DNA of 64,000 nucleotides from CAZOOR01 sp964581505 (GTDB lineage Bacteria; Bacteroidota; Ignavibacteria; Kapaibacteriales; UBA2268), in assembly GCA_964581505.1 (NCBI GenBank), contig CAZOOR010000001.1, forward strand, positions 55,415-119,414. Reading direction: 5' to 3'. Position numbers and translations under genes: made by a program. The notes beneath the pieces are model-generated. The model did no database searches. It had not been told where the DNA came from and saw nothing but the letters and a program-made list of their open reading frames with translations. Below, one piece after another: positions 20,036 through 28,476 of this stretch. Position 1 is the first letter of the stretch, and every line of letters begins with the position of its first letter.

Positions 20036-20055
20036 CAAAGAACAATACAAAAATA

Positions 20056-20090
20056 AAAACAAACCCGACACAAAATGTCGGGTTTGTTTT
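20056..20090. terminator. Bidirectional Rho-independent terminator after the initiator tRNA
   Basis: A perfect inverted repeat (AAAACAAACCCGACA and its complement) with a 5-base loop CAAAA. The arms begin and end in A and T runs, so it can stop transcription of the plus-strand tRNA and of the minus-strand lipoprotein gene converging on it. Confidence 0.9.
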
Positions 20091-20104
20091 TATATGATGA
20101 TATA

Positions 20105-20740
20105 TTATTGTTTTTTATAGTGTATCTCCACTAATCCAAAGAATCTCTTTGTTTGGAAGGGTTGGTGAAACGGCAACTGTGCCGAAAGCATAAATTTTAA
20201 TATTCCTTTTTGTTTGTCGTTTTCTATAAAGATAATTTTTGATTTTATACTCTTCTGTTCAAATTTAAATACTTTCTGTGTTCTTGTTCTCTTGATTTTT
20301 AGCATCATCCATCGTCTTGAATCTTTATTCATATCCAAAAGGAATGTTCTGGTTTGTAGAAGAGCGGCAAATTTCATTTCAAATCCGACAATTCTATCTA
20401 TTCGTAATGGTTGATAGTCGCTATCTTTGCTTTTAGATTTCATTGTCCATTCTATCCAAAGTTTTTTCTTGGAATTACTTGTATCAAATTTAATTAATTT
20501 CCTTTCGGTTACGCCGCTCCATTTGAAAGTGTAGTATCTGTGTCGCCGTCTTATCACTTCTTTAAAACTTGCTTTTATCGAATCAATAATATACACGGTC
20601 GGTTTGTTTCCGTCATCTGGAGGCAAGAGCGTTGTATCTTTTCCAATCGGATTAATGTTCACATGCGGGTCATAACCCAACGAATCCTGACAGGAATTGA
20701 GAAAAGCTCCGAACAAAAATATTAATAATATCTTGCTCAT
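20105..20740 (-). CDS. Putative lipoprotein, function unknown
   Basis: A 211-residue protein with a lipoprotein signal (SKILLIFLFGAFLNSC; Cys about residue 17), so probably anchored in the inner or outer membrane. The mature part is beta-rich with many basic residues and no recognised domain. An ATG at 20782 would overlap the upstream gene by 23 bases and bury the signal peptide; the ATG at 20740 is therefore chosen. It is last in a three-gene run with an ECF sigma factor and an anti-sigma-like protein, which suggests it is part of that envelope-stress unit. Confidence 0.7.
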   Translation of the reverse strand: MSKILLIFLFGAFLNSCQDSLGYDPHVNINPIGKDTTLLPPDDGNKPTVYIIDSIKASFKEVIRRRHRYYTFKWSGVTERKLIKFDTSNSKKKLWIEWTMKSKSKDSDYQPLRIDRIVGFEMKFAALLQTRTFLLDMNKDSRRWMMLKIKRTRTQKVFKFEQKSIKSKIIFIENDKQKGILKFMLSAQLPFHQPFQTKRFFGLVEIHYKKQ

Positions 20741-20759
20741 TGTTACTATTCGTTTATTA

Positions 20760-21995
20760 TTAAAAATTAAATGCCACTCCATAATTCAACCCTATTTTTG
20801 GTGAATTGAAAATATTATTTTGATGTATATAACTAAGCATACTGCCCTCAATACCCATTAGAAATGATATTGATGAATAGGGTGATAGTTCAAATCCAAA
20901 CATTAGTCTGCTGACACCGCCCGTAGCGGTAGCCCCGAATGATGCTTGGGCGAATATTCCGTATTTAGTGTTTTGCAGTAAAGAATACCGTCCAAATATT
21001 GAAAATGTATAATAATTGGGTTCCTGCTTGTATTCAAACTCTTCGCCTATTTCATTTTTCCCAATGAACTTTTGATAAAAAGTTTCCTGGCGCAGGTCTA
21101 TTCCGATTTTGAGATTATCACTTAATCCGTATAATGCCGATAGTTGCAAATTTGCCAATGCCGCCTTGTCATATTGTGGTACATCAGTATGGGGGATTGA
21201 CCAATATCCGTTTCCTTTTATTTCGAATGATATTCCTGAATTGATGTTGTTTTGCAAATCCACAGGTATCGGAGAATAATTATTCGATATTGGATAATCA
21301 ATATTGAAGTTTTGAGTTTCGGGTACGGTGATGTTGGTATTAATTGCAGGGATACTGAACTCGAATAAAGATGCTTGTCTTTGCTCTTGTCTTTTGACTG
21401 TTCCATTCTCAATTAAATTGCCGGATTGATATTCTCTATTATTTGTACTCTTATTCGGTTCATTGGGAACTGTGCGCGTTATATAACGAATAACAGTATC
21501 CACTCTGAATAGAATATTATGAACATTATCCCTATTCATACTAAAAGCTTTCACCGTTGGTGGTTCTAAATTTTGGGAGCCACCTATATCGAACTGTTGT
21601 TGTTGCCTATTGCCGGCAATTTTTTGTTTGTCGGGAGGATTATAGAAAGCCAGAAATGAGCCGGCAGTAAGCGCCATTGCTACAATTGCCGAAATGACAG
21701 CCGCCGAATGAGTAGAAAGAAAAGCAAGAACGCTCCCCTTAAAGCCCAAAGCCGCCGCAGTTGTAGCCGCCCCTACTGCACCACCAATCCCAAGCTGTGT
21801 GAATATGTTCATTGTCGAAGCGGAAGCAGGTACAAATGCACTTACTCGTTTGCTCATACCTTTATCCAGAGCAATTGTATCTTTCATCTCTTTGCGTAAT
21901 TCTTCACTTGATGATAGAGCCATAAACAATTGACTTTCTGCATCAGGTGGAAGTTCGCCGTCAAGATATTCTTGTATTAGTAATTTGTAATCCAT
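20760..21995 (-). CDS. Membrane anti-sigma-like protein with C-terminal beta-barrel-like region
   Basis: A 411-residue protein following the ECF sigma gene by 14 bases. The N-terminal 50 residues (YLDGELPPDAESQLFMAL and following) look like the zinc-less anti-sigma domain seen in Bacteroidetes. Hydrophobic helices lie at about residues 70-90 and 97-117. A Gln/Asn-rich linker follows, then about 190 residues of alternating strands (GIDLRQETFYQKF, GIFAQASFGATATGG, LNYGVAFNF) ending in Phe, resembling an outer-membrane barrel. That join of an inner-membrane regulator with a barrel-like tail is unusual. Role as anti-sigma partner is inferred from position and the N-terminal domain. Confidence 0.7.
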   Translation of the reverse strand: MDYKLLIQEYLDGELPPDAESQLFMALSSSEELRKEMKDTIALDKGMSKRVSAFVPASASTMNIFTQLGIGGAVGAATTAAALGFKGSVLAFLSTHSAAVISAIVAMALTAGSFLAFYNPPDKQKIAGNRQQQQFDIGGSQNLEPPTVKAFSMNRDNVHNILFRVDTVIRYITRTVPNEPNKSTNNREYQSGNLIENGTVKRQEQRQASLFEFSIPAINTNITVPETQNFNIDYPISNNYSPIPVDLQNNINSGISFEIKGNGYWSIPHTDVPQYDKAALANLQLSALYGLSDNLKIGIDLRQETFYQKFIGKNEIGEEFEYKQEPNYYTFSIFGRYSLLQNTKYGIFAQASFGATATGGVSRLMFGFELSPYSSISFLMGIEGSMLSYIHQNNIFNSPKIGLNYGVAFNF

Positions 21996-22009
21996 TGTTT
22001 AACCATTTA

Positions 22010-22609
22010 TTATTTATTAATTTCTTCAAAATACGGGCTTAATATTGCCTTCATTTTCTGCTTGCCGGTGAAAACCAAATATCTGGCACGGGCGGCAGTT
22101 ATGCCCAAAATACTCCCAATCTCATCATAACGTAACTCATCAAAATATCTCAAAACAATCGGTTCGCGATATTCAATATCAAGTAAATCCAGGGACATAG
22201 CAAGTAATTCGGAAAATTCTTTATCTTCGATTGAATTGTTGTCTGTATTTGGCAGTTCTATATCGTCCAAAGAAATTGAATGTATCTTGTCTCGCTTGGC
22301 ATTCAGACAGAGATTCCTTGCTATTGTAATAAGAAATCCTATCAAACTACCCTGCTTAAAATCACTGCGGACTTTTTGGAAAAAACGTATAAATGTTTCC
22401 TGAAATATATCGTCAGCTGTTTGTTTGTTGCCTGTGATTGTCCTTATATATGCGTTAATGCGCAAGCCGAATCGGTCGTAAATTTCTGCAAAGGCGTAAT
22501 CCGAGTCGGGTTTATCACCTCTCATAATTTTGACAAGTTCTCTGTTACTATATGTAGAGAAATTTTTTTTCATTCGGCTTTCTGCATTATTCCCCATTAA
22601 TAAATACAC
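22010..22609 (-). CDS. ECF-type RNA polymerase sigma factor
   Basis: A 199-residue sigma-70 family protein. Region 2 is seen as FAEIYDRFGLRINAYI and ADDIFQETFIRFFQKV; region 4 as LDIEYREPIVLRYFDELRYDEIGSILGI, with the usual helix-turn-helix. No N-terminal sigma-1 or region 3 is present, which fits an ECF sigma. The first Met lacks a clear ribosome site; starts at 22597 or 22573 are also possible. It lies directly upstream of an anti-sigma-like gene, so the pair probably senses an envelope signal. Targets unknown. Confidence 0.88.
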   Translation of the reverse strand: MYLLMGNNAESRMKKNFSTYSNRELVKIMRGDKPDSDYAFAEIYDRFGLRINAYIRTITGNKQTADDIFQETFIRFFQKVRSDFKQGSLIGFLITIARNLCLNAKRDKIHSISLDDIELPNTDNNSIEDKEFSELLAMSLDLLDIEYREPIVLRYFDELRYDEIGSILGITAARARYLVFTGKQKMKAILSPYFEEINK

Positions 22610-22740
22610 AATTTTTCTTGCTTTGTTAGTCTAATATACAATAATTATAATAATTTAGAAAAAAATTTAAATACTATGTCCCATAATAAATTATTTTATT
22701 AAATTTGTCAATTACATTACAACAAAATATTAAAACGAGA

Positions 22741-23469
22741 ATGGTCTATTTTATATCTGACATACATTTGGGGCTTTTCGAGCGTTCAAAAGACAAACAG
22801 CGGGAAAATCTTCTGCTTGCCTTTTTGGCTCATATTCAAAATAATGCAGAGGCTATATATATTGTCGGAGATTTATTTGATTATTGGTTTGAATACAAAT
22901 TTGTTATTCCAAAGTATTTTTATCGAACTCTTGCTAAATTGCACGAATTGCAGGAAAAAGGTGTGAAAATCGAATATTTAATGGGTAATCACGATTTCGG
23001 TCATCTTGATTTTTTTTCTAAAGAATTGAATATTGATATTCATCATAATGACATTGAAAGAGTTATTTACGGCAAGAAATTTTATATCTCGCACGGGGAC
23101 GGCAAAGCCAATAATGATACCGGATACAGAATGCTGAAAAGAGTATTGCGTGCAGATTGGGCTAATCGCTTTTATAGATTCATTCATCCTGATTTGGGTA
23201 TCAAAATGGCGGCTACATCATCTAAGAAAAGCAGGAACTATACGGATAATAAACAGTATGGCGATGTGGACGGCTTGGAGGAATTTGCAACCGAAATTAT
23301 TGACCGTGGATTTGATTACGTTATTATGGGACATAGGCATAGATTGACTTATAAAAATATCGGCTCAGGGACTTATGTCAATCTCGGTGATTGGATTAAT
23401 GAGCCACACTGCGGTATTTTTGACGGAAAAAAATTCTCGCTCCAAAACGTAAGTAATTTAATTAAGTAA
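22741..23469 (+). CDS. lpxH: UDP-2,3-diacylglucosamine diphosphatase (LpxH-like)
   Basis: Calcineurin-like metallophosphoesterase of 242 residues that likely cleaves UDP-2,3-diacylglucosamine to lipid X in lipid A synthesis. All metal motifs are present: SDIHLG (about residue 6), GDLFDYW, GNHD, SHGD and GHRH. Length is as in LpxH. The ATG at 22741 is preferred over an upstream in-frame TTG because the phosphoesterase fold begins right after it. It is divergent from the ECF sigma gene and runs into gltX about 55 bases later. A related non-lipid phosphoesterase is possible but less likely. Confidence 0.85.
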   Translation: MVYFISDIHLGLFERSKDKQRENLLLAFLAHIQNNAEAIYIVGDLFDYWFEYKFVIPKYFYRTLAKLHELQEKGVKIEYLMGNHDFGHLDFFSKELNIDIHHNDIERVIYGKKFYISHGDGKANNDTGYRMLKRVLRADWANRFYRFIHPDLGIKMAATSSKKSRNYTDNKQYGDVDGLEEFATEIIDRGFDYVIMGHRHRLTYKNIGSGTYVNLGDWINEPHCGIFDGKKFSLQNVSNLIK

Positions 23470-23524
23470 TGTTTTTTTTGTAAATTGTAAAGCTAAAACA
23501 TTTTGAATATTAATTTTGTTGTAT

Positions 23525-24982
23525 ATGTCAGTTAGAGTAAGATTTGCACCGTCCCCAACCGGATATTTACATGTCGGCGGTTTGCGGACTGCTTTGTATA
23601 ATTATTTGTTCGCTCGCAAAATGGGCGGTAAATGTATCCTGCGTATTGAGGATACAGACCGTACTCGTTTTGTGGAGAATGCAACGGAAAATTTGCTTAG
23701 TTCCCTGCAATGGGCGGGAATTGAATTTGACGAAAGTCCCGTTAATCTCGGGGACTTCGGACCTTATGTTCAGTCCGAGCGTTTGCATATTTATAAAAAA
23801 TATGCTCTTCAATTGATTAATGACGGTTTTGCTTATTATGCTTTCGACACTGCCGAAGAGCTAAACGAAATGCGAAAGCGTTTGCAAGCGGAAAAGAAGA
23901 TTACTAAATACGACAGAATGAGTATGAAGAATCAATTTTCGCTCGGTAAGGAGAGGGCAAAAGAATTGATTGATTCAGGTGTACCTTATGTTATTCGTCT
24001 TCTTGTCCCTGATGAATTAATTAGCTTTCATGACATAATTCGCGGTGATATTTCCGTTCATGGTCGCGAAATTGATGACCAAATTCTAATGAAGTCAGAT
24101 GGCTTCCCTACATATCATTTGGCTAACGTTGTGGACGATAAGCTGATGGAAATCTCTCACGTTATCAGGGGCGAGGAATGGTTGCCATCAACTCCGAAGC
24201 ATGTTATTCTATATAAATATTTTGGCTGGGATTTGCCGGAATTTGCTCATTTGCCTCTCTTACTGAACAAGGATAAATCCAAATTGAGCAAACGTCAGGG
24301 CGATGTTGCTGTTGAAGATTATATCAACAAGGGCTATATTCGTGATGCTTTTGTCAATTTTATTGCTCTGCTTGGTTGGAATCCATCTGCCGATGAAGAG
24401 ATTTATTCTATTGAAAAATTAATTGAATTGTTCCGATTGGATAAAGTAAACAAAGGCGGAGCTGTTTTCGATTTGGTTAAATTGGACTGGGTACAGGCTT
24501 ATTATCTTCATCATATCGTTCCTGTGGAGCAACTTGTCGAGGAATTATCTATATTACTTGAAAAGAAAGGTGTTGCCGCTGAATTTAAGAATCCGCAATA
24601 CTTAAAAAAAGTGATTGAACTGTTTCGCGAGCGTATTAAGTTTATTGCAGAACTTCCCGAATTGGCGGATTATATGTTTGCGGAGCCGAGTGATTTTGAT
24701 GAAAAATACAAAGCAAAACACTGGAAAGATAATACGGAAGAATTATTACGTGAATTGTACGACAAGTTGTCTAATGTTGAAGATTTTACTCACGATGTAT
24801 TATATCCATTGGTAAGGGATTGGATTGAATCCAAAGAAATGAAATTGAAAATAATTATCCATCCGCTCAGATTACTTATTACAGGGAAATCATCTGGTGC
24901 CGGTATGTTCGAGACGATGGAAGTGCTTGGTAAAGAAAAATGTTTAAAAAGATTTGTGTATTTTTTAGAAAATAAAATATAA
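23525..24982 (+). CDS. gltX: Glutamate-tRNA ligase
   Basis: Class I aminoacyl-tRNA synthetase of 485 residues. The N-terminal catalytic domain has the HIGH-type signature APSPTGYLHVGG and the later KLSKRQGD (KMSKS equivalent); RIEDTDRTR follows the first motif as is typical of GluRS. The C-terminal half is the helical anticodon-binding domain. ATG at 23525 fits the family's N-terminus (MSVRVRFAPSPTG). It is a housekeeping gene; the lipoprotein gene starts 6 bases after its stop. Confidence 0.96.
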   Translation: MSVRVRFAPSPTGYLHVGGLRTALYNYLFARKMGGKCILRIEDTDRTRFVENATENLLSSLQWAGIEFDESPVNLGDFGPYVQSERLHIYKKYALQLINDGFAYYAFDTAEELNEMRKRLQAEKKITKYDRMSMKNQFSLGKERAKELIDSGVPYVIRLLVPDELISFHDIIRGDISVHGREIDDQILMKSDGFPTYHLANVVDDKLMEISHVIRGEEWLPSTPKHVILYKYFGWDLPEFAHLPLLLNKDKSKLSKRQGDVAVEDYINKGYIRDAFVNFIALLGWNPSADEEIYSIEKLIELFRLDKVNKGGAVFDLVKLDWVQAYYLHHIVPVEQLVEELSILLEKKGVAAEFKNPQYLKKVIELFRERIKFIAELPELADYMFAEPSDFDEKYKAKHWKDNTEELLRELYDKLSNVEDFTHDVLYPLVRDWIESKEMKLKIIIHPLRLLITGKSSGAGMFETMEVLGKEKCLKRFVYFLENKI

Positions 24983-24988
24983 TTGAAT

Positions 24989-25450
24989 ATGCTTGTTCGT
25001 GTTTTTATAATTTTTGTCTTTTCGGCACTGCTCGTTTCGAGTTGTCATTCGCCGGCTCCTTGTTTCAACAAGAATATGGAAAATGTATCTTTGAAATGGG
25101 GGAGTTTTAACGATAAAGATAATAGCTATGACGGATATGTATTATCGCCGACCGGATTGCTACAAAAATATTACAGGGATTCTGCCGGTGTTGAAAGAAG
25201 TAGAAATATTACGTATATTTCGCACGAGAAGGTGTGTAAAGTTTTGAATTATTACTATTGGGTGATGAAAAAAGTGCAAACTTGCTATGAACCCGGAAAT
25301 AATTTAAAATATCTTATATTTGATAACGCTCACTATAATACTTCTTGGCGTGCCGTTTGGAATGAGAATTTTAATACAGGCTCCAATAAGTATTTGAAAG
25401 TTGTTTTTGACAGTCTCAGAACTGTTACTAATGGAATTGAAAAAGAATAA
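24989..25450 (+). CDS. Small lipoprotein, function unknown
   Basis: A 153-residue protein with a lipoprotein signal (LVRVFIIFVFSALLVSSC; Cys about residue 19). The mature part carries two further Cys pairs and aromatic residues but no recognised family. ATG at 24989 is used in preference to a TTG six bases upstream. It follows gltX closely and precedes an NtrC-type activator gene by 24 bases, so it may be co-transcribed; nothing else hints at a role. Confidence 0.65.
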   Translation: MLVRVFIIFVFSALLVSSCHSPAPCFNKNMENVSLKWGSFNDKDNSYDGYVLSPTGLLQKYYRDSAGVERSRNITYISHEKVCKVLNYYYWVMKKVQTCYEPGNNLKYLIFDNAHYNTSWRAVWNENFNTGSNKYLKVVFDSLRTVTNGIEKE

Positions 25451-25474
25451 TAAGAAATTAAGAGTAATGAAATT

Positions 25475-26887
25475 ATGGATATGCTCGTTTTAATTGCTGA
25501 TGATAATCTTGATTTTTGCTCTACTATCGCTGATATTGTAGAGTCGAATGGCTATGATACTCATACTATTCAAGACCCGGAGGAAGCACTGAACTATCTG
25601 AAAAAAAATAGTAAAAAGGTCGGCGTCCTTCTGCTTGATATTGAGTTTGGTCCCGATGCCAAATTGAACGGTATCGACGTACTCGAACAGACAAGAAGGC
25701 TCTATCCTGCTATTCCGGTTGTTATGATTACAGGCAAAGGTACTATCGACACAGCCGTTAAGGCTACTCGCCTCGGCGCTCTTAATTTTATTGAAAAGAG
25801 TATTCTGACAAAGGAAAAACTTGGTAAGGTGCTGAACTCTGCTATGGAAAGATACACATATAAGGGTGAAGCGGCCGAAATACAGAAATTCCTCGAAATG
25901 AACGGTATTATCGGTAAATCAAAAGCTATGATTGAGGTTGGTGATAGTATCATCAGATTTGGACGCACCGATTTGAATGTACTGATTTCCGGTGAAACAG
26001 GTACAGGTAAAAAACTTGTTGCTAAATCACTGCATACTGTTAGCCGCCGTGCAAAATATCCTTTTGTTACAGTTGATATTCCAAATATCCCTAAAGAATT
26101 ATTCCAAAGCGAATTGTTCGGGCATAACAAAGGCTCGTTCTCGGGTGCTATTGATACGAAAAAAGGGCTGTTCCAGCAGGCGCACAAGGGTACATTATTC
26201 CTTGATGAAATCGGCGATTTATCTATGGACTTGCAGTCAAGTCTGTTTATTCCTATTGAAGAAAAATTAATAAGAAAAGTCGGCTCGGTAGAAACCGAAG
26301 AACTCGACGTTAGATTTATTACTGCTACTGATAAAGACCTTGTTTTTGCTATGAAGGAGTCGCAATTTAGGGAGCAACTCTATCATCGTCTTCGTGAGTG
26401 CGAAATTATTATTCCGCCTCTGCGTGAGCGTAGCGAGGATATACCTGATATTATTGATTATTATATCTTACAACATAATAAGGAATTTAATGATTCCAAA
26501 CATCTCTCTCCATCGACGATAGAGTATTTGCAGGAACAGAAGTGGCCCGGCAATGTTCGTGAGCTTGCAAGTGTAATACGTGTTGCCTTGCAAACGGCAA
26601 AGCGTAATACTTTGGAGATACCGGATATTGATAAAATTATCACAAACTCCGGTTTTAGTGCTTCTACTGCCGAGCATGGTGGCGAAGTATTGATTTCTAC
26701 CGATAGGACTCTGAAAGAAGATTTAGCCGAAGTTGATAAAAAGAAAATTGAAGCAACACTTGAAAGATGCAAGGGTAATGTAAGTAAATCTGCGGCTCAA
26801 CTTGGAGTTAGCCGTGAAACATTGCACAATAAAATCAGGAAGTATAGTATTAATATACAGCTGTACAGAGTCCGAAAAACAAAGTAA
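25475..26887 (+). CDS. NtrC-family sigma-54-dependent response regulator
   Basis: A 470-residue transcription activator with REC receiver (about 1-120; LLLDIEFGPD carries the phospho-Asp), AAA+ ATPase (about 140-375) and a C-terminal Fis-type helix-turn-helix (about 430-465; CKGNVSKSAAQLGVSRETLH). Walker A is GETGTGKK, Walker B is LFLDEIGD. The sigma-54 contact loop reads GSFSGA where most members have GAFTGA. It activates sigma-54 promoters in the cytoplasm. No cognate kinase is adjacent; the nearest histidine kinase lies about 2.5 kb downstream in a different operon. A terminator follows. Confidence 0.92.
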   Translation: MDMLVLIADDNLDFCSTIADIVESNGYDTHTIQDPEEALNYLKKNSKKVGVLLLDIEFGPDAKLNGIDVLEQTRRLYPAIPVVMITGKGTIDTAVKATRLGALNFIEKSILTKEKLGKVLNSAMERYTYKGEAAEIQKFLEMNGIIGKSKAMIEVGDSIIRFGRTDLNVLISGETGTGKKLVAKSLHTVSRRAKYPFVTVDIPNIPKELFQSELFGHNKGSFSGAIDTKKGLFQQAHKGTLFLDEIGDLSMDLQSSLFIPIEEKLIRKVGSVETEELDVRFITATDKDLVFAMKESQFREQLYHRLRECEIIIPPLRERSEDIPDIIDYYILQHNKEFNDSKHLSPSTIEYLQEQKWPGNVRELASVIRVALQTAKRNTLEIPDIDKIITNSGFSASTAEHGGEVLISTDRTLKEDLAEVDKKKIEATLERCKGNVSKSAAQLGVSRETLHNKIRKYSINIQLYRVRKTK

Positions 26888-26910
26888 TTTCGTTTGTATG
26901 ATTTTTTAAT

Positions 26911-26954
26911 ACCGGAAGATAAATGCTATTTAAAGCAATCCTCTTCCGGTTTTA
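26911..26954 (+). terminator. Terminator of the NtrC-type regulator gene
   Basis: ACCGGAAGA pairs with TCTTCCGGT across a 22-base loop and is followed by TTTTATTT. The 3' end of the convergent nusB gene lies inside the loop, so the structure also marks that gene's end, though with no T run in the nusB direction. Confidence 0.65.
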
Positions 26955-27535
26955 TTTATCTTATTTTCTTCTATCAGCATTTTCAATATTTTATCAAGTA
27001 CGCCATTGATAAATTTTCCGCTGTTATCTGTCGAATATAGTTTGGCTATTTCAATTGCTTCGTTTATGCTGACCTTAGTAGGTATTGTCTCAAACTTAAT
27101 TAGTTCGGCAACTGTCATCTCAATTAATATTCTGTCAAGCAAAGCAATGCGGTCTATCTCCCAATTCTCGGCAACTTTAATAATATAATCATCAATTTCT
27201 TTTCTCTTGGAGAGAATAGCTAATAGAAGGCTTTCGGCAAATTCCTTGTCGTCATTTTTCCATTCAATCGGAATATCAGCCTCTACATCAATTATTTCGT
27301 CGGGTGTCAGAAGTTTGTCGAATTGTATCTCTTCATCACCGAAGTTGAACTCACGCTCGAATATATGTGAAAATGTATCTTCCCAAGGAATTTGAGAAAA
27401 ATAATATGCCGCAAGAATTTGTAGGACTTTCTCACGTGCCAATCGCCGTGTACCTTTTATTTTATTTGACTTGCTTAACGGGAAAGTGTCTTGTATGTTA
27501 TTCATTAATAAAGAACTCGTTTTTATATTAATCAC
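26930..27535 (-). CDS. nusB: Transcription antitermination protein NusB
   Basis: All-helical RNA-binding protein that works with NusE (S10) in rRNA antitermination. The family pattern is seen as AREKVLQILAAYYF at the N-terminal domain and RIALLDRILIEMTVAELI, PTKVSINEAIEIAKLYS and GKFINGVLDKIL in the C-terminal half. At 201 residues it is longer than the usual 140-160 because of an inserted acidic segment in the middle and extra residues at the start. The start may be the ATG ten codons downstream. Likely monocistronic. Confidence 0.93.
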   Translation of the reverse strand: MINIKTSSLLMNNIQDTFPLSKSNKIKGTRRLAREKVLQILAAYYFSQIPWEDTFSHIFEREFNFGDEEIQFDKLLTPDEIIDVEADIPIEWKNDDKEFAESLLLAILSKRKEIDDYIIKVAENWEIDRIALLDRILIEMTVAELIKFETIPTKVSINEAIEIAKLYSTDNSGKFINGVLDKILKMLIEENKINKTGRGLL

Positions 27536-27562
27536 ATTGCAAATTACAAAAATCTTATGAAC

Positions 27563-28246
27563 TTAATCGAAAAAATTATCACTTTGTTTTTCAATTAAAC
27601 TATTATCATCATAAGCCGGATTATTGACGGCTTTACTTACAGTATAGTATTCCAATTCGCATTTTTCTATATTATTTAGTATTTTTAATATTTCGTCCGG
27701 CGGAGTAGTTGGGGATAGCCATTGTTTTCTAAAATAATTATTAATAATTGCAGGCATTCTGTCGTGAATAAACTCAATAGTATTGAGTGCGGGACGGGTG
27801 ATTAATGCTGCTGTCCGAACAATATCGCCGGTGGGCGACAGCCATTCGTCCCATAATCCTGCGATGGTAATTAACCCTTCGTTTTTCACTTTGATAAAAT
27901 AGGGTTGCTTGTTCCCGCCCCTTCCTTCTTTTCGCCATTCATAATAACCTGATGCAGGTATCAAGCATCGCTTCCGTTTTATTAATTGTTTGAATGCGGG
28001 CTTTTCGTTTAGTGTCTCGCGGCGTGCATTAATAATCTTATTCCCGATACTCTCGTCCTTTGCCCATGAAGGAATAAGTCCCCATTGTAATTCAGTCAGC
28101 TCTGTTTGTTCATTATTGATAATAGCATATATATTCTGAGAAGGAGCAATATTGTATCTACTAATAATTTCCGTATTAATTCTCAATTCGGGCATTAACT
28201 TTTCTATATTTCCGGCATTAGCCGATAGAGCAAATCTACCGCACAT
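27563..28246 (-). CDS. yedK: SOS-response-associated peptidase, SRAP/YedK (HMCES) family
   Basis: A 227-residue protein that forms a covalent thiazolidine link to abasic sites in single-stranded DNA. The catalytic Cys2 (MCGRFAL) follows the initiator Met as required. Other family blocks are ARRETLNEKPAFK, CLIPASGYYEWR and IHDRMPAIIN, which provide the conserved Asn, Glu and His. Length is standard. It is 27 bases upstream of the nusB start on the same strand and divergent from the kinase-like gene. Confidence 0.94.
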   Translation of the reverse strand: MCGRFALSANAGNIEKLMPELRINTEIISRYNIAPSQNIYAIINNEQTELTELQWGLIPSWAKDESIGNKIINARRETLNEKPAFKQLIKRKRCLIPASGYYEWRKEGRGGNKQPYFIKVKNEGLITIAGLWDEWLSPTGDIVRTAALITRPALNTIEFIHDRMPAIINNYFRKQWLSPTTPPDEILKILNNIEKCELEYYTVSKAVNNPAYDDNSLIEKQSDNFFD

Positions 28247-28476
28247 AATATTTCTTTCATTTGAATAAATAGAGATGATAAATTAAAAAATAAATAATGA
28301 ATAATCAAAATAGAAGAATAAGTATGCGCATAGATGATAATTTTTGACGGAATGTCCGAATAATGCTATTCATATTAATTAACAACACGATAATTACAAT
28401 ATTTTTTTATTTCTTTTGTGCTTGTCCTTAAATATATAGATTGACTATACAAAGGATAAATGTGTAGAGATGATTG

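Noticed and set aside
25475..26887. NtrC-type activator as the regulator of the sulfur operon
   Set aside because: It is about 7 kb upstream, separated by a terminator and minus-strand genes, and no -24/-12 sigma-54 promoter was found before sat.
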